64,000 nt of DNA from Hahellaceae bacterium (GTDB lineage: Bacteria > Pseudomonadota > Gammaproteobacteria > Pseudomonadales > Oleiphilaceae): contig JADJWY010000001.1 of assembly GCA_016716085.1 (NCBI GenBank), forward strand, positions 310,001 to 374,000. Reading direction: 5' to 3'. The notes under the pieces are model-generated. The model did not search any database and was not told the origin of the DNA. It saw only the letters and a list, made by a program, of their open reading frames with translations. Made by a program: the position numbers and the translations under genes. Within the stretch, counting starts at the first letter, position 1. Each line of letters begins with the position of its first letter. Below, piece by piece: positions 44,432 through 53,446 of the stretch.

Positions 44432-45421
44432 CAGCGCGAGATGAGGGCTGCTGCTATCCTCGCTGCGAGAGACCTCCAGTTGTTCCTGAAGGGCCTCCAG
44501 GGTGCCCAAGAGATCGTCTATCCGGGTGGGCATGGGCACTAACGCGGGCTCGGCGGGTTGAGTAAAGTCATCCCAATGTATCGGGATCACCCACTTTGCG
44601 CCCGTCTGAACGATCGTAGTTTTGACCAGCGCCTGCTGATCCGCACTCGGCTGCTTACTCAAGGTTGCCACGCCCAGGAAGACCCCATCCACCTGGGTAC
44701 CCTTCAGTGCTTCCGGGTTGGCTGCCGCACTGCCTAACACCAGAATCGTCGCCGCAGGATGCTCGACCAGCAAGGCGAAGGTTTGTCCTTCTTTGTAATC
44801 TCTGAGCGTCGCCGGCTGCATGACGGGAGCCGTGATGACCTCCCCGTTTCCGGTCAGGCGTGCGATGAGAGGAGGAACCGGCGAATGAGGTGAATCCAGC
44901 CAGGTCACGCTAAAATCACCAAAAGCGCGCGTCGTGCCCGGCGTCACGACACCGATCTGCTGCTCGGGTAACCCGGCGCCCAGTCCAATCTGACGGGTGG
45001 AATCCGATCCGAGCAATACAGCTCCGGTCTGGCGCGCCACTTCCGGTGCATCCATCGCATGATCATGATGAGAATGTACGGGCATCACTGCATCCAGCTG
45101 CGTGACGCCAAGTGCCGTTAACTGGCGGGCTATCAAGGCGGTATCGGGTGCGAATCGCCCTAACAGCAGGCTCAAAAGGCCCGGCCGAGAGAAAAAACCG
45201 TCGGTCATCAAGGCGTTTCTTCCATCACTGAAAAGCAGCGTTGTCGTACCCAAAAAAGTGACCGTCAACTGCTTACCCGGCGTCTGGGAAGGGAGCACCA
45301 CCCGCTCCTTCAGCCAGGATTGATAACGCTCAGGCAGGGGGCGTTGCAACAGCCAATAGGCTCCGCCGGTGACCATCAGCGCCAGGATCAGACCGGCGGT
45401 CAGAATTTTTCGAGGTCTCAT
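44399..45421 (-). CDS. Metallo-beta-lactamase fold hydrolase
   Basis: 340 residues with an N-terminal membrane anchor or signal (ILTAGLILALMVTGGAYWLL), then an MBL domain. The zinc motif reads HSHHDHAMD (HXHXDH), with further blocks TVTFLGTTTLLF and VIPIHWDD at the C-terminus. It resembles the UlaG/RomA-like group in layout, which acts on lactones, phosphodiesters or N-acyl compounds, but the substrate cannot be read from the sequence. The last 33 bases overlap the 3' end of thiDE on the other strand. Divergent from the hypothetical gene at 45526. Confidence 0.85.
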   Translation of the reverse strand: MRPRKILTAGLILALMVTGGAYWLLQRPLPERYQSWLKERVVLPSQTPGKQLTVTFLGTTTLLFSDGRNALMTDGFFSRPGLLSLLLGRFAPDTALIARQLTALGVTQLDAVMPVHSHHDHAMDAPEVARQTGAVLLGSDSTRQIGLGAGLPEQQIGVVTPGTTRAFGDFSVTWLDSPHSPVPPLIARLTGNGEVITAPVMQPATLRDYKEGQTFALLVEHPAATILVLGSAAANPEALKGTQVDGVFLGVATLSKQPSADQQALVKTTIVQTGAKWVIPIHWDDFTQPAEPALVPMPTRIDDLLGTLEALQEQLEVSRSEDSSSPHLALLPMRGQVQIE

Positions 45422-45525
45422 TGCAAAAACTCCGACATGCTTTGAAAAGCTGTCTATAATCGATACGTAGTTGATGAAATATTGTACTGTATCATGTCCG
45501 CTCTGCTGATCAGGAGAATAACAAA

Positions 45526-46122
45526 ATGGCAGCGAATCGGTTTACACACAGCGATGGCTTGTCATTTGACAGTCCTCGACTGCGGCAACTCTATCAGCGT
45601 TTTTTCAAGGAAGCGCAGCAAACCTTATCCGCGCACTCGCCTTTGCTCGTCATTGCGGCCGACTACGTCTCGCTATCGCGCCCCGACCTGACCTGCAAGG
45701 TGGCCCTGTCCCTGCATCCGGCGCCCAGCGGACACATCGAAAAAGAATCGCAGTGCCAGGCACGGCTCGAAGAAATCGCCAACGCGATTGACCAGTGCTT
45801 CCAGCTGCTGGGCGTCATTCGGGCCAAGGCCTTGTATATCCTGATCAATGCCGTTGATGACTTGCAGGAAACCACATTCTGTCACACCTTCCTCAGCCAG
45901 ATCGAGCAGATCTTCCCACTTCTGGTCAACGATCCTCAGCATCGTTCCGTGCACGTGGTTTACAGCCCCACCGCCCTCGCCGAGCATGAAACCCGCACCT
46001 GGTTGTGGCAGTCCATTGCTGACACCCGCATGGAACGTGTCCAGGGTTCAAGCCGACAGCGAACGCAATCACGCCCGACACTCGCCGAATTCGACATCTT
46101 TCCGCATCTTTCAGGTATTTGA
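45526..46122 (+). CDS. Hypothetical protein, unrecognised
   Basis: 198 residues, no signal peptide, no membrane segment. It begins MAANRFTHSDGLSFDSPRLRQL and is mostly mixed alpha/beta: a beta strand (LLVIAADYVSLSR), a helix-rich centre (ARLEEIANAIDQCFQLLGVIRAKALYILINAVDDL) and a charged tail (SSRQRTQSRPTLAEFDIF). Clear AGGAG lies ten bases before the ATG. I do not recognise a family. Transcribed alone, divergent from the MBL-fold gene, with a 7-bp GC-rich hairpin after the stop. Confidence 0.65.
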   Translation: MAANRFTHSDGLSFDSPRLRQLYQRFFKEAQQTLSAHSPLLVIAADYVSLSRPDLTCKVALSLHPAPSGHIEKESQCQARLEEIANAIDQCFQLLGVIRAKALYILINAVDDLQETTFCHTFLSQIEQIFPLLVNDPQHRSVHVVYSPTALAEHETRTWLWQSIADTRMERVQGSSRQRTQSRPTLAEFDIFPHLSGI

Positions 46123-46137
46123 AGCGCATTGCTTAGC

Positions 46138-46157
46138 GGCGCCTGCGATCAGGCGCC
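46138..46157. terminator. Short GC-rich hairpin after the hypothetical gene
   Basis: GGCGCCT / AGGCGCC, 7-bp perfect stem with a 6-base loop, 15 bases after the stop. No T tail, so terminator function is tentative. Confidence 0.4.
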
Positions 46158-46298
46158 ACTCCCCGCTACCCACACACTTACCATCTTAAAATTCTATCAA
46201 AAATATAATATCTATCTATTTCACCTATCGATCCATCCACCTCATACTCATGCTCAGCAATCGTACTGAATAAACAACCGAACAGGAGATGCCGCTTC

Positions 46299-47234
46299 AT
46301 GTCCACTCAACAGGCCCTGACCTCACCTGCCCGACACTGGCTGTACGCCGCTCGCCGTCATGCCGCCAGTCACCCGTGGACAACCAGCGGGCTTACCTTT
46401 GCGTTTGTCGTCATCCTGATCCTGTTAGCCGCCAGTGTCAGCACGCTGGTGGACCGATCTGATACCACAATTCACTACGGACTCTGGGGCGGTCTTGCAG
46501 GCTTTCTGGCAACTGCCATCGGAGCGCTGCCTGCGTTGGCCCTGAAGCAGCTTGCACAGCGCCTGGAAGATACGCTGCTGGGTTTTGCCGCAGGCATGAT
46601 GCTGGCAGCCAGTGCCTTTTCGTTATTGCTTCCCGGATTGGAAGCGGGCAACGCCCTGTTTCAAAGTGCCACGGCAGGCGCAGCCGTCGTCGTGGGTGGG
46701 ATGATGCTGGGTGTTTTGTTGATGTTGGGTTTGGATGAGTTCACCCCGCACGAACATGACAAATCGGGGCCCTGTGGCCCTGGTCATGCCAGCTGTGGTC
46801 GCGTCTGGTTATTTGTGTTCGCGATTGCCTTGCATAACCTGCCCGAAGGAATGGCGATTGGGGTGAGCTTTGCGCAGGGCGATATTTCCGTCGGACTGCC
46901 ACTGACCAGCGCAATTGCATTGCAGGATATACCTGAAGGGCTTGCCGTTGCGCTCGCGCTGCGCAGCGCGGGGCTGGCGCCATGGCAGGCGGTGATCATC
47001 GCCGCCCTGAGTGGTCTGCTGGAGCCATTAGGCGCTTTGCTGGGATTGGGACTATCGACCGGTTTGGCCGTGTCCTATCCGATCGGCCTGGGACTGGCCG
47101 CTGGCGCGATGTTGTTCGTGGTGTCTCATGAAGTGATTCCTGAAACCCACCGAAACGGTCATCAAACGCCAGCAACCCTTGGGCTCATGGGCGGCTTCGC
47201 CCTGATGATGGTCTTAGATACCTCGCTGGGGTGA
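46299..47234 (+). CDS. ZIP family metal transporter
   Basis: 311 residues with eight hydrophobic segments. The metal-binding membrane motifs of ZIP proteins are present: HNLPEGMAIGVSF (TM4) and QDIPEGLAVALAL (TM5), and the loop between TM3 and TM4 carries the HEHDKSGPCGPGHASC cluster likely to bind metal. It most resembles the GufA-like subfamily of zinc (and other divalent metal) importers. An N-terminal extra segment precedes TM1. Clear AGGAG upstream. The 176-base leader is very AT-rich, a plausible site for a metal-responsive repressor, though no Zur box was recognised. Confidence 0.9.
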   Translation: MSTQQALTSPARHWLYAARRHAASHPWTTSGLTFAFVVILILLAASVSTLVDRSDTTIHYGLWGGLAGFLATAIGALPALALKQLAQRLEDTLLGFAAGMMLAASAFSLLLPGLEAGNALFQSATAGAAVVVGGMMLGVLLMLGLDEFTPHEHDKSGPCGPGHASCGRVWLFVFAIALHNLPEGMAIGVSFAQGDISVGLPLTSAIALQDIPEGLAVALALRSAGLAPWQAVIIAALSGLLEPLGALLGLGLSTGLAVSYPIGLGLAAGAMLFVVSHEVIPETHRNGHQTPATLGLMGGFALMMVLDTSLG

Positions 47235-47235
47235 A

Positions 47236-48124
47236 TTAGTCTCCCAGCAGGGTCTCGACGATATCGATACCGGCGCTCTGATGAACCCGCGTAGTCGGAT
47301 GGATTTCATCCCAGAAAATGAAACCCGAAGCCGTCGGGAAATCAGTACACGCCGGATTCACCGCACCGCCCTGAGAGAAGACAAAGATACAGGCGTCTGA
47401 GGTATTGGTGTAGCCATAGTCCTCTGCCATATCGATCTGCTCGGTCACGAAGCTGTACAGGTCGAAGTTAATGATCGGCACCCCGGTCTGGCGCTCAAGC
47501 TGTCCGATGCGACGCGCCAGCTTTTGATTGTAGCGCGCCGATAATTTGGACGTAATGTCGGGCAAACGACTCGCTTGACGCTGCTCCTTCTTGTTGCTCG
47601 CCGCCGCCAGCACTTGTGCAGCCACCAGATCGGTTTCAGGAATCGCGCCAATGTCCGGCGCATTGACCACCAGGATATCACGCGCACCTGCACTGATCAG
47701 TTTCATCACCTGCGCACGTTCTGAATCAACTGCTTTTTGCAGCGAGGCATCCGCCGCTTCACGCGCTTCGCGTCGGGCGGCAGCAGTATCCGCATTGATG
47801 CCGGCTGCACGGATGCTGCGTGCGGCACGAATATCATTGCCACCGATCAGAACCACGTAAAGCGCATTTGTGGGGGCAACACCGCCATGAATTTTGAGAA
47901 TTGCTTAGCGTCAGTCCCAGCGCGTTAGCAATTACTTCAACCGCCACAGGGCCGTTGGTAAAGCGTGATGGCATGTTAGGGTCCTGCGTGACCGCTTTAA
48001 GGTTACCCGTATCCGACAAGCTGTCGCCGAATACGTACATCGCGCTGAAGTCACCCGCAAAGGATGAAACAGAGGTAAACATGAGTGAGGCGAATACAGC
48101 CGCCTTGTGCATCGTTTTTATCAT
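47236..48124 (-). pseudogene. SGNH/GDSL-family secreted esterase, broken
   Basis: N-terminal part (48124 to about 47880): signal peptide ending SSFAG and the catalytic block MYVFGDSLSDTGNL (Ser of GDSLSD), then ALGLTLSNS. C-terminal part (47856 to 47236): VLIGGNDI (block III Asn), a helical stretch, and the DEIHPTTRVHQ block with the catalytic Asp-His pair. The two parts are in different frames, meeting near 47885. Alignment in my mind to usual family members also suggests some 40 or more residues are missing between them (the block usually containing GATTG-type glycines and the QV(N)xYL segment). ATG at 48124 has AGGGAG upstream. Probably a secreted lipase/esterase before the lesion; whether the lesion is real or an assembly artefact is open. 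Confidence 0.7.
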
Positions 48125-48256
48125 TGGATTGCTCCCTGGAGTCCTGCTGATTGTGGTTTTGTTAAATGCGTTCAATTAAATGACCCGTGCGGCTATTGTT
48201 TTTGTGTCACCGCCCGAGCGTGGCTCCAAAGTAAAAAAAGAACGCTGTTCAGGCAC

Positions 48257-48302
48257 GGCCAATTTCGGCCAAAGAGGTCAAAACAGGTCAAATTCCGGTC
48301 TT
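48257..48302. repeat. Five phased GGYCAA-like repeats
   Basis: GGCCAA at 48257 and 48267, GGTCAA at 48276 and 48286, and GGTCTT at 48297: starts are 10, 9, 10 and 11 bases apart, one DNA turn each. They lie in the 290-base gap between the SGNH gene (divergent) and the 7TMR-DISM gene. Nothing else but an AT-rich promoter-like sequence is seen in this gap (48125-48415). Such helically phased repeats often form a regulator binding array. Confidence 0.45.
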
Positions 48303-48415
48303 TTCACACGGTTTTATGCCGATTTTATGAACAGATTCAGCCTTTGAGAAATGCCCCCGACCAAGATCGTCAGAATGTTGGACAATGCTTTTCTTAACAA
48401 AAACGGAAGTCCCGC

Positions 48416-50109
48416 GTGACTCACCCCAGGCCCCTATTACTGCACAAGCGTCCCAAGGCATCGTCCCTGGCAGGGTGGCTTTGGGGGCTGGTCTGGCTCA
48501 TGTTTCTCAGTGTTTGGGCTCTGCCTGCCCCTGCAGCAATGATTGAGGAAAGCACGTTATGGAAGGCCGGGGAGCTGAACCTGCAGAGTGTCCACTGGGG
48601 CGACGCACAGATTTTCGCGCTTGATGGTGAGTGGCGACTCATGCCAGGGCAATGGCTCCCCCCGGATGCTTCAGCCGCTACTTGGGAAAACAGCCTGCAG
48701 GTTACCGTCCCGGGCTTTTGGAACGAAACCTCTCCTGATGCGGTCCCCACATTCGGCATTGCCACGCTGGCGCGGCGTATCAGGGTTCCGGCCAATACAC
48801 CGCTGTTTCTGGCGCTCTCGGATATTCCCAGCGCCTATCGACTCTACATCAACGGAGAATTGCGGGAGACCGTAGGGCAACCTGGACACAGCCCCGAAGA
48901 TGAAGTCCCGCAGTTCGGCGCAGTCTGCAACTGACCGATGCTTCTGGCTATGCCTGGTTACGCGAAGCGCCCTTGCTGATTGACTTTTTCTTCTGCGGGG
49001 TATTAATGACCATGGCGTCCCTGCTGATCAGTCGCTATCTACGTCAACGCAATGAACGCACCTCGCTTTTTCTGGGGCTTTTCAGCCTGATGGTGGGCAG
49101 TCGTGCTCTACTGGTTGGCGAGCGCATCCTGTACCAGATGGACTGGTTTTCCTGGACGTCCCTACAAAAAGCGGAACATATCCTACTCTACGGTGGTTTT
49201 GCGGCGTTCGTGTCTTACCTCTATGAATTGATGGACGGAGGCATTTCCAAGCGCCTTGTTCAAGTGCTCTGTGGCATCGCCGGAGTGCTGGTCATCGTAG
49301 TGCTACTCCTTCCGGTTCACCTCGGCACGCAAACCGTTCTGCCTTTCAAATGGCTGGCAATCGCTGCGGCGGTTTATGTCATGCGTGTGTATTGGCCTCT
49401 GCTTCGTGCGCGTGGGGCCGGCGTATTCTGGTTTAGCACCAGCTTCGCCATTTTGCTGGGCTCACTGCTCATTGATCTGATCAATCAGAACTTACAGGTT
49501 CAAAGCCGCCCGGTTGTGCACTGGGGCATGATTTTATTTGTGGTCTGCCAGTCGCTGTTTCTTAACCATGTGCGCATGTGGCGCAAACAACGCCTGGAGG
49601 AAAATAAAAACATTCAGGTCAGTGAGCCGGTCGTCAATACGCTGTTCAGTGAGCTGGGCGTCAGCCGTCAGAAAATCGAAGATCTGGAAAGTCAGCTGGT
49701 ACGCTTAAGGCAGGATCTGGTCGGCCTCCCGGCCGTTGAACAGGCTGCGTACATTGAACCTGTGTCATTTGTGGAAACGTCGCCACTCAAAAGAAGCACA
49801 CCCGGGGATGAGCGCGAAGCACTCGTTGAGTTGCTACGCAACACGCTGAGCCTTTGGGAACGCTATGCCAGTAAAAGCAAGGTACAACTGGCTGAAGAAA
49901 GTCGCTGCTGGCGCGTGTATGTCGATGGCAGCACGGTCAAAACCCGCACCTTCGACAAATACCTACGCCTCAAGGATTTACCCAGCAAACCCAGGTGGCG
50001 CCTCGTCACCCGAACCGCCTACTTCGTGCTGGAGAATGCGCCCCTTCCGGCATCCGACATGGCGACGCTGAGCCGCCAGATCGAAGAAGTGGAGAAAGCG
50101 TTTTCCTGA
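48416..50109 (+). pseudogene. 7TMR-DISM signalling protein, interrupted
   Basis: Two frames. The first (48416-48934) has a signal peptide (about 1-41) and most of a 7TMR-DISM extracellular domain (FALDGEWRLMPGQW, VPGFWNE, YRLYINGELRETVG). The second begins in frame at about 48924 and has seven hydrophobic segments (48973-49590), a coiled-coil and a conserved cytoplasmic C-terminal domain (ESRCWRVYVDGS, RTFDKYLRLKDLP, RTAYFVLENAPL). This C-terminal domain recurs in gammaproteobacterial 7TMR-DISM proteins; no GGDEF or kinase is attached. The last 40 or so residues of the extracellular domain are also missing at the junction (about 48920), so a small deletion plus a frame change is likely. It may sense an external ligand and signal through an unknown route. 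Confidence 0.72.
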
Positions 50110-50112
50110 AAG

Positions 50113-50546
50113 CTAAGGCAGGTCGCCACTCGGTGTGAGTGTTTTGTTTGCGGCCAACCACATACTGGCACCGAGTGCGATGAAGCCCGCGCCGAACAAT
50201 ATGCCCGAGAGGGTAAACAGAACGGGATTTACCAGGACAACCGAAACACCACCCCAATGATCGGCGTCCCTATTTGATAAATACCGATACCAAATAACAA
50301 AGCCTCTGGGCCGGCAATCAGGCTAAAACCACAGAGTGAGATCACCCAACCCAGGCGACCTGAGGCATTAAGGCGCTCTCTGAACAAGAGATAAAAACCC
50401 ACCAGACCCAGGATAAAACCGAGGTCGATGACTCCGTAAAAAAGCTCAAGCGTATCAAGCCCGCTCTGATACTCGATAAAACTCGCGCCGATGCGAAGCA
50501 TCCCTGCCACCATACAAATAATCGAATAGATTTTCACTTCAATCAT
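50113..50546 (-). CDS. Small membrane protein, one-base frameshift
   Basis: 144-residue protein if restored. It has four hydrophobic segments (IYSIICMVAGMLRIGASFI; DLGFILGLVGFYLLF; GWVISLCGFSLIAGPEALLFGIGIY; VVLVNPVLFTLSGILFGAGFIALGASMWLAA). The first frame stops at 50229. Adding one T to the TTT of the coding strand (AAA at 50244-50246 on the plus strand) makes the frame read VVFSVVLVNPVLF and run to a TAG at 50113. ATG at 50546 has AGGGAG upstream, nine bases away. Family not recognised. Convergent with the 7TMR-DISM gene and downstream of terC. Confidence 0.6.
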
Positions 50547-50585
50547 GTATCGCACTCCCTGCGCAATGAGGCGCTTCGCTGCGCC

Positions 50586-51332
50586 TTATTTGATTGCTTT
50601 TCGCAGTTCAACCGCCTTGACACGACGATCCCGCATACGGATATTCAGCATTTCAACTGCGAACGAGAAGGCCATCGCGACGTAGATGTAGCCTTTGGGC
50701 ACATGCACATCCAGCCCTTCGGCCATCAGGGTAAAGCCAACCAGAATCAGAAAGGACAAGGCCAGCATCTTGACCGTCGGGTGCGCATCGACAAAGCGGC
50801 TGATCGGCCCGGAGGCCCACAGCATAATGCCAACCGCGACGACGATGGCCAGGGCCATGATGCTGAGGTGAGACACTAAACCCACCGCCGTAATGACCGA
50901 GTCCAGCGAGAAAACAATATCCAGTATGGCAATCTGAATCAGAATAGCGATCAAGGCATTGCCCGCAGCACCCTGAGGACTGCTTTCTTCTTCGCTGCCT
51001 TCCAGACTGTTGTGAATTTCATGTGTCGATTTCGCCAGCAGGAACAATCCCCCGCCAAGCAAAATAATATCCCGACCTGAAATAGCCTCGCCAAAGACCG
51101 TAAACCACGGATCAGTCAGGCCCATCACCCATGTCAGTGAAAAGAGCAACAACAGACGCGTAATCATGGCCAGCCCCAGCCCCACTTTACGCGCAAATTC
51201 ACGCTGGTGAGGAGGTAAACGCCCGACCAGAATCGAAATAAAGATGATGTTATCGATACCGAGCACGATTTCCAGCGCGGTCAGGGTAAACAAGGCCACC
51301 CACGCTTCAGGTTGGGCAATCCATTCAAGCAT
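50586..51332 (-). CDS. TerC family membrane protein
   Basis: 248 residues with seven or eight membrane segments and the two conserved aspartate motifs: ALEIVLGIDNIIFISIL in TM1-2 and AILDIVFSLDSVITAVG in TM5. TerC proteins were found with tellurite resistance; recent work on family members such as Alx and MeeY points to manganese export. The ATG at 51332 (MLEWIAQPEAW) has GGAG close upstream; the longer frame to 51440 is not a start. Same strand as the small membrane protein gene, 40 bases downstream. Confidence 0.9.
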   Translation of the reverse strand: MLEWIAQPEAWVALFTLTALEIVLGIDNIIFISILVGRLPPHQREFARKVGLGLAMITRLLLLFSLTWVMGLTDPWFTVFGEAISGRDIILLGGGLFLLAKSTHEIHNSLEGSEEESSPQGAAGNALIAILIQIAILDIVFSLDSVITAVGLVSHLSIMALAIVVAVGIMLWASGPISRFVDAHPTVKMLALSFLILVGFTLMAEGLDVHVPKGYIYVAMAFSFAVEMLNIRMRDRRVKAVELRKAIK

Positions 51333-51522
51333 AATGACTCCGGGGAGAAAACAACAGTGAGGGGCGCCTATTCTAGCAGGTCGTCCATTCGTACGGCAGA
51401 CCTCCCCGAATACGCATTTGCCACTGTCCGAAAATGACAAGTGAACTGTCCACCTTTCCCCTCACACACACACGGGGACTTCCCTATACTGATCCCACTG
51501 ACACTCATAAGGACAATAAAAC

Positions 51523-52371
51523 ATGACTTCTGCAGCCCGCATATCGCCTCAGGAAGGCACACCGACCTACGATCTGACGGTACGTCGCATGGATTTTGAA
51601 TTCTCGGACGAGGTTCCGGAATACTGGTACGGCAATGATCCCTTTCGCACGCTTTTGTTGGCCGCGCTCTCTGCAGGCTTCCCACCGGGAGAGTGTTTTT
51701 TTATCGACTCCGTGCGTCAGTTCCGCGACCAGATTACCGACCCCGAACTGAAAAAGGCAATTGGCGCCTTTATCGGTCAGGAAGCGCACCACTCCAAGGA
51801 ACATGCAGGCCTCAATGAGCTGATGGTCAGGCGGGGACATGCTGTAAATAAAATTGAAAATGAAGTCGCCAGGCTCATGGACAAATTACGTCTCAAACTG
51901 AGCCCGGCCGAACAACTGGCGCATACGGCTGCCATTGAGCACTTCACCGCGCTGATGAGTGAGCAATTTCTGCTGCATGCCGACGAACTGGAAACGATGG
52001 ACCCGCAGATGGCCAAACTCTGGGCCTGGCACGCGGTGGAAGAAACCGAGCACAAAGCCGTGGCCTTTGATGTGTTCAAGGCCGTATCCGGTGACGAGTG
52101 GATTCGCATCAAACAGATGCTGATCGGATCGGTGCTGTTCACCTTGTTCTCGACCCGTGATTTCCTCTCGCTGCTGTATGCGTCAGGGCATTTCTGGGAT
52201 GCCCGCATGTGGATCAGGGGAATGGATCACTTCTGGGGACGCAAGGGTATCTTTCGCCGCATGATACCGTCTTACCTTAAATACTATCGCCGTGACTTTC
52301 ACCCGTCCCAGCATGACAGTGGGGCGCAACTGGCTAAGATCAAAGTGCGCTACCTGAATCAGACCGCCTGA
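51523..52371 (+). CDS. Metal-dependent hydrolase-like protein (PF10118 family)
   Basis: 282 residues of a helical family annotated as predicted metal-dependent hydrolase (PF10118). Conserved histidine and glutamate sets: FIGQEAHHSKEHAGLN (about 84-99) and AWHAVEETEHKAVAFDVF (about 168-185), which suggest a di-iron or other metal site, as in ferritin-like folds. The WYGNDPFRTLLLAALSAGFPPGECFF entry segment is typical. Reaction unknown. Clear ribosome site (AAGGAC). Ends 12 bases inside the divergent frame of the DUF302 gene. Confidence 0.85.
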   Translation: MTSAARISPQEGTPTYDLTVRRMDFEFSDEVPEYWYGNDPFRTLLLAALSAGFPPGECFFIDSVRQFRDQITDPELKKAIGAFIGQEAHHSKEHAGLNELMVRRGHAVNKIENEVARLMDKLRLKLSPAEQLAHTAAIEHFTALMSEQFLLHADELETMDPQMAKLWAWHAVEETEHKAVAFDVFKAVSGDEWIRIKQMLIGSVLFTLFSTRDFLSLLYASGHFWDARMWIRGMDHFWGRKGIFRRMIPSYLKYYRRDFHPSQHDSGAQLAKIKVRYLNQTA

Positions 52372-52703
52372 TCGACCATGCGCTGCGTCTTCGCCTCTAC
52401 CTCGGCGGCGACTTCGCGCAATAACGGATCATCTGACAGGCCCGCCAACATCTCGGCGGGCTTGATGAGTCCGATGTGGGTCTTCCCTTTCTCGGTATAG
52501 ACGGATATTCGGCAGGGTAAGGCCATGTTTAATCGCATATCTACTGACAGCACCCGTGACGCCTGCTGCGGGTTACAGACCTCAAACACCTTGCACTGCT
52601 CCTGAAAATCAATGCCCTTGCTCCGCAAGGTATTGCCCAGGTCATGCACGTGCAGTACGCCAAAGCCCTCAGCAATGACCGCAACCTGAAGATCGGTGGC
52701 CGC
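52359..52703 (-). CDS. DUF302 protein, 5' end uncertain
   Basis: A frame is open for 115 codons. It has the DUF302 pattern: AEGFGVLHVHDLGNTLRSKGIDF, VCNPQQASRVLSVDMRLNMALPCRISVY and a helical C-terminus. The first 25 or so residues of family members (usually MxxIVxSxKSFxxAxxxL) are only partly present: from TDLQVAVIAEGFG back to AAT the match holds, and the codon before is the TAG stop of the upstream MAPEG gene in the same frame. No ATG/GTG with a ribosome site lies there. It seems the start was lost by a deletion joining the two genes, or by an error there. Cytosolic or periplasmic; role unknown. Confidence 0.6.
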   Translation of the reverse strand, partial: AATDLQVAVIAEGFGVLHVHDLGNTLRSKGIDFQEQCKVFEVCNPQQASRVLSVDMRLNMALPCRISVYTEKGKTHIGLIKPAEMLAGLSDDPLLREVAAEVEAKTQRMVDQAV

Positions 52704-53153
52704 CTAACGCATAAGCAACAGGGCAAGCGAATGAATGACTACGGCCAGCATAGCCAGCACACCGACTTCAAAAGCAATCGTTCGCCACGGCTGCAGGCGG
52801 CGCAGATAACACACTGTATGGACTATCCTGGCTAAAACAAAGACGCTGCAGTAAACGCCTGCCCAGGACGGACTGCCCCCCTGGAGAACATAGCCCAAAG
52901 CAAGCAACAGAAACAAGGGAATATTTTCCAGGTCATTGCGCCAGCAGGCGGAGGCACGCGCCGCCAGTGGCGTATCGCGGGCATCCGTGTGAACCTCCTG
53001 TTTCAGAATCAGACTCAGCCAGCTGGCATCTTCCGGATTCACAACGGTTCGATGACGCCAGCGTGCCCAGACCTGAACCGTAGAATTGGCCCACATTTTG
53101 AGGGCCAGCAACAGGCTGGTAGCCACCCATATTTTCAACGACACCGGATCCAT
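52704..53153 (-). CDS. MAPEG family membrane protein
   Basis: 149 residues with four membrane segments. It has the MAPEG mark RASACWRNDLENIPLFLLLALGYV, seen in the microsomal prostaglandin E synthase-1/glutathione transferase-like branch, plus ARIVHTVCYLRRLQPWRTIAFEVG near the C-terminus. Bacterial members conjugate glutathione to hydrophobic compounds in some cases. ATG at 53153 has AGGAGG seven bases upstream. Its stop is directly joined, in frame, to the DUF302 coding sequence. Confidence 0.85.
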   Translation of the reverse strand: MDPVSLKIWVATSLLLALKMWANSTVQVWARWRHRTVVNPEDASWLSLILKQEVHTDARDTPLAARASACWRNDLENIPLFLLLALGYVLQGGSPSWAGVYCSVFVLARIVHTVCYLRRLQPWRTIAFEVGVLAMLAVVIHSLALLLMR

Positions 53154-53303
53154 CCGTCCTCCTCTGTGGCCGCCTATTCGTAACCGTTATAATGACAAAA
53201 CCTCCCCGCGACACCCAAGTGATGTCAACAGCGACTCAGCGAGGCGCTCTCCCCGAAAGTCGCCCCGCTATCATCTCTTTTGTTGATGCTAAATGGCAAC
53301 GCC

Positions 53304-53446
53304 CTATTCCACCGTCACGGACTTGGCCAGGTTACGCGGCTGATCGACATCGTTGCCGCGCATCACGGCGCAGTAGTAGGCGATCAGTTGCAGAGGCACG
53401 GCGTAGAGCATGGGCTGGAGCAAAGGATTCACCTCGGACAGGTTGA
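53304..53446 (-). pseudogene. glmS: 3' remnant of glmS
   Basis: The last 47 or so codons of glucosamine-6-phosphate synthase: LYAVPLQLIAYYCAVMRGNDVDQPRNLAKSVTVE, ending TAG at 53304. This is the invariant GlmS C-terminus that closes the isomerase domain. It is bordered at 53443-53447 by the right end of the tnpB element. The 5' remnant lies on the other side of the element, at 54769-55256, but the middle (some 390 residues, including most of the isomerase part) is missing. Confidence 0.85.
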
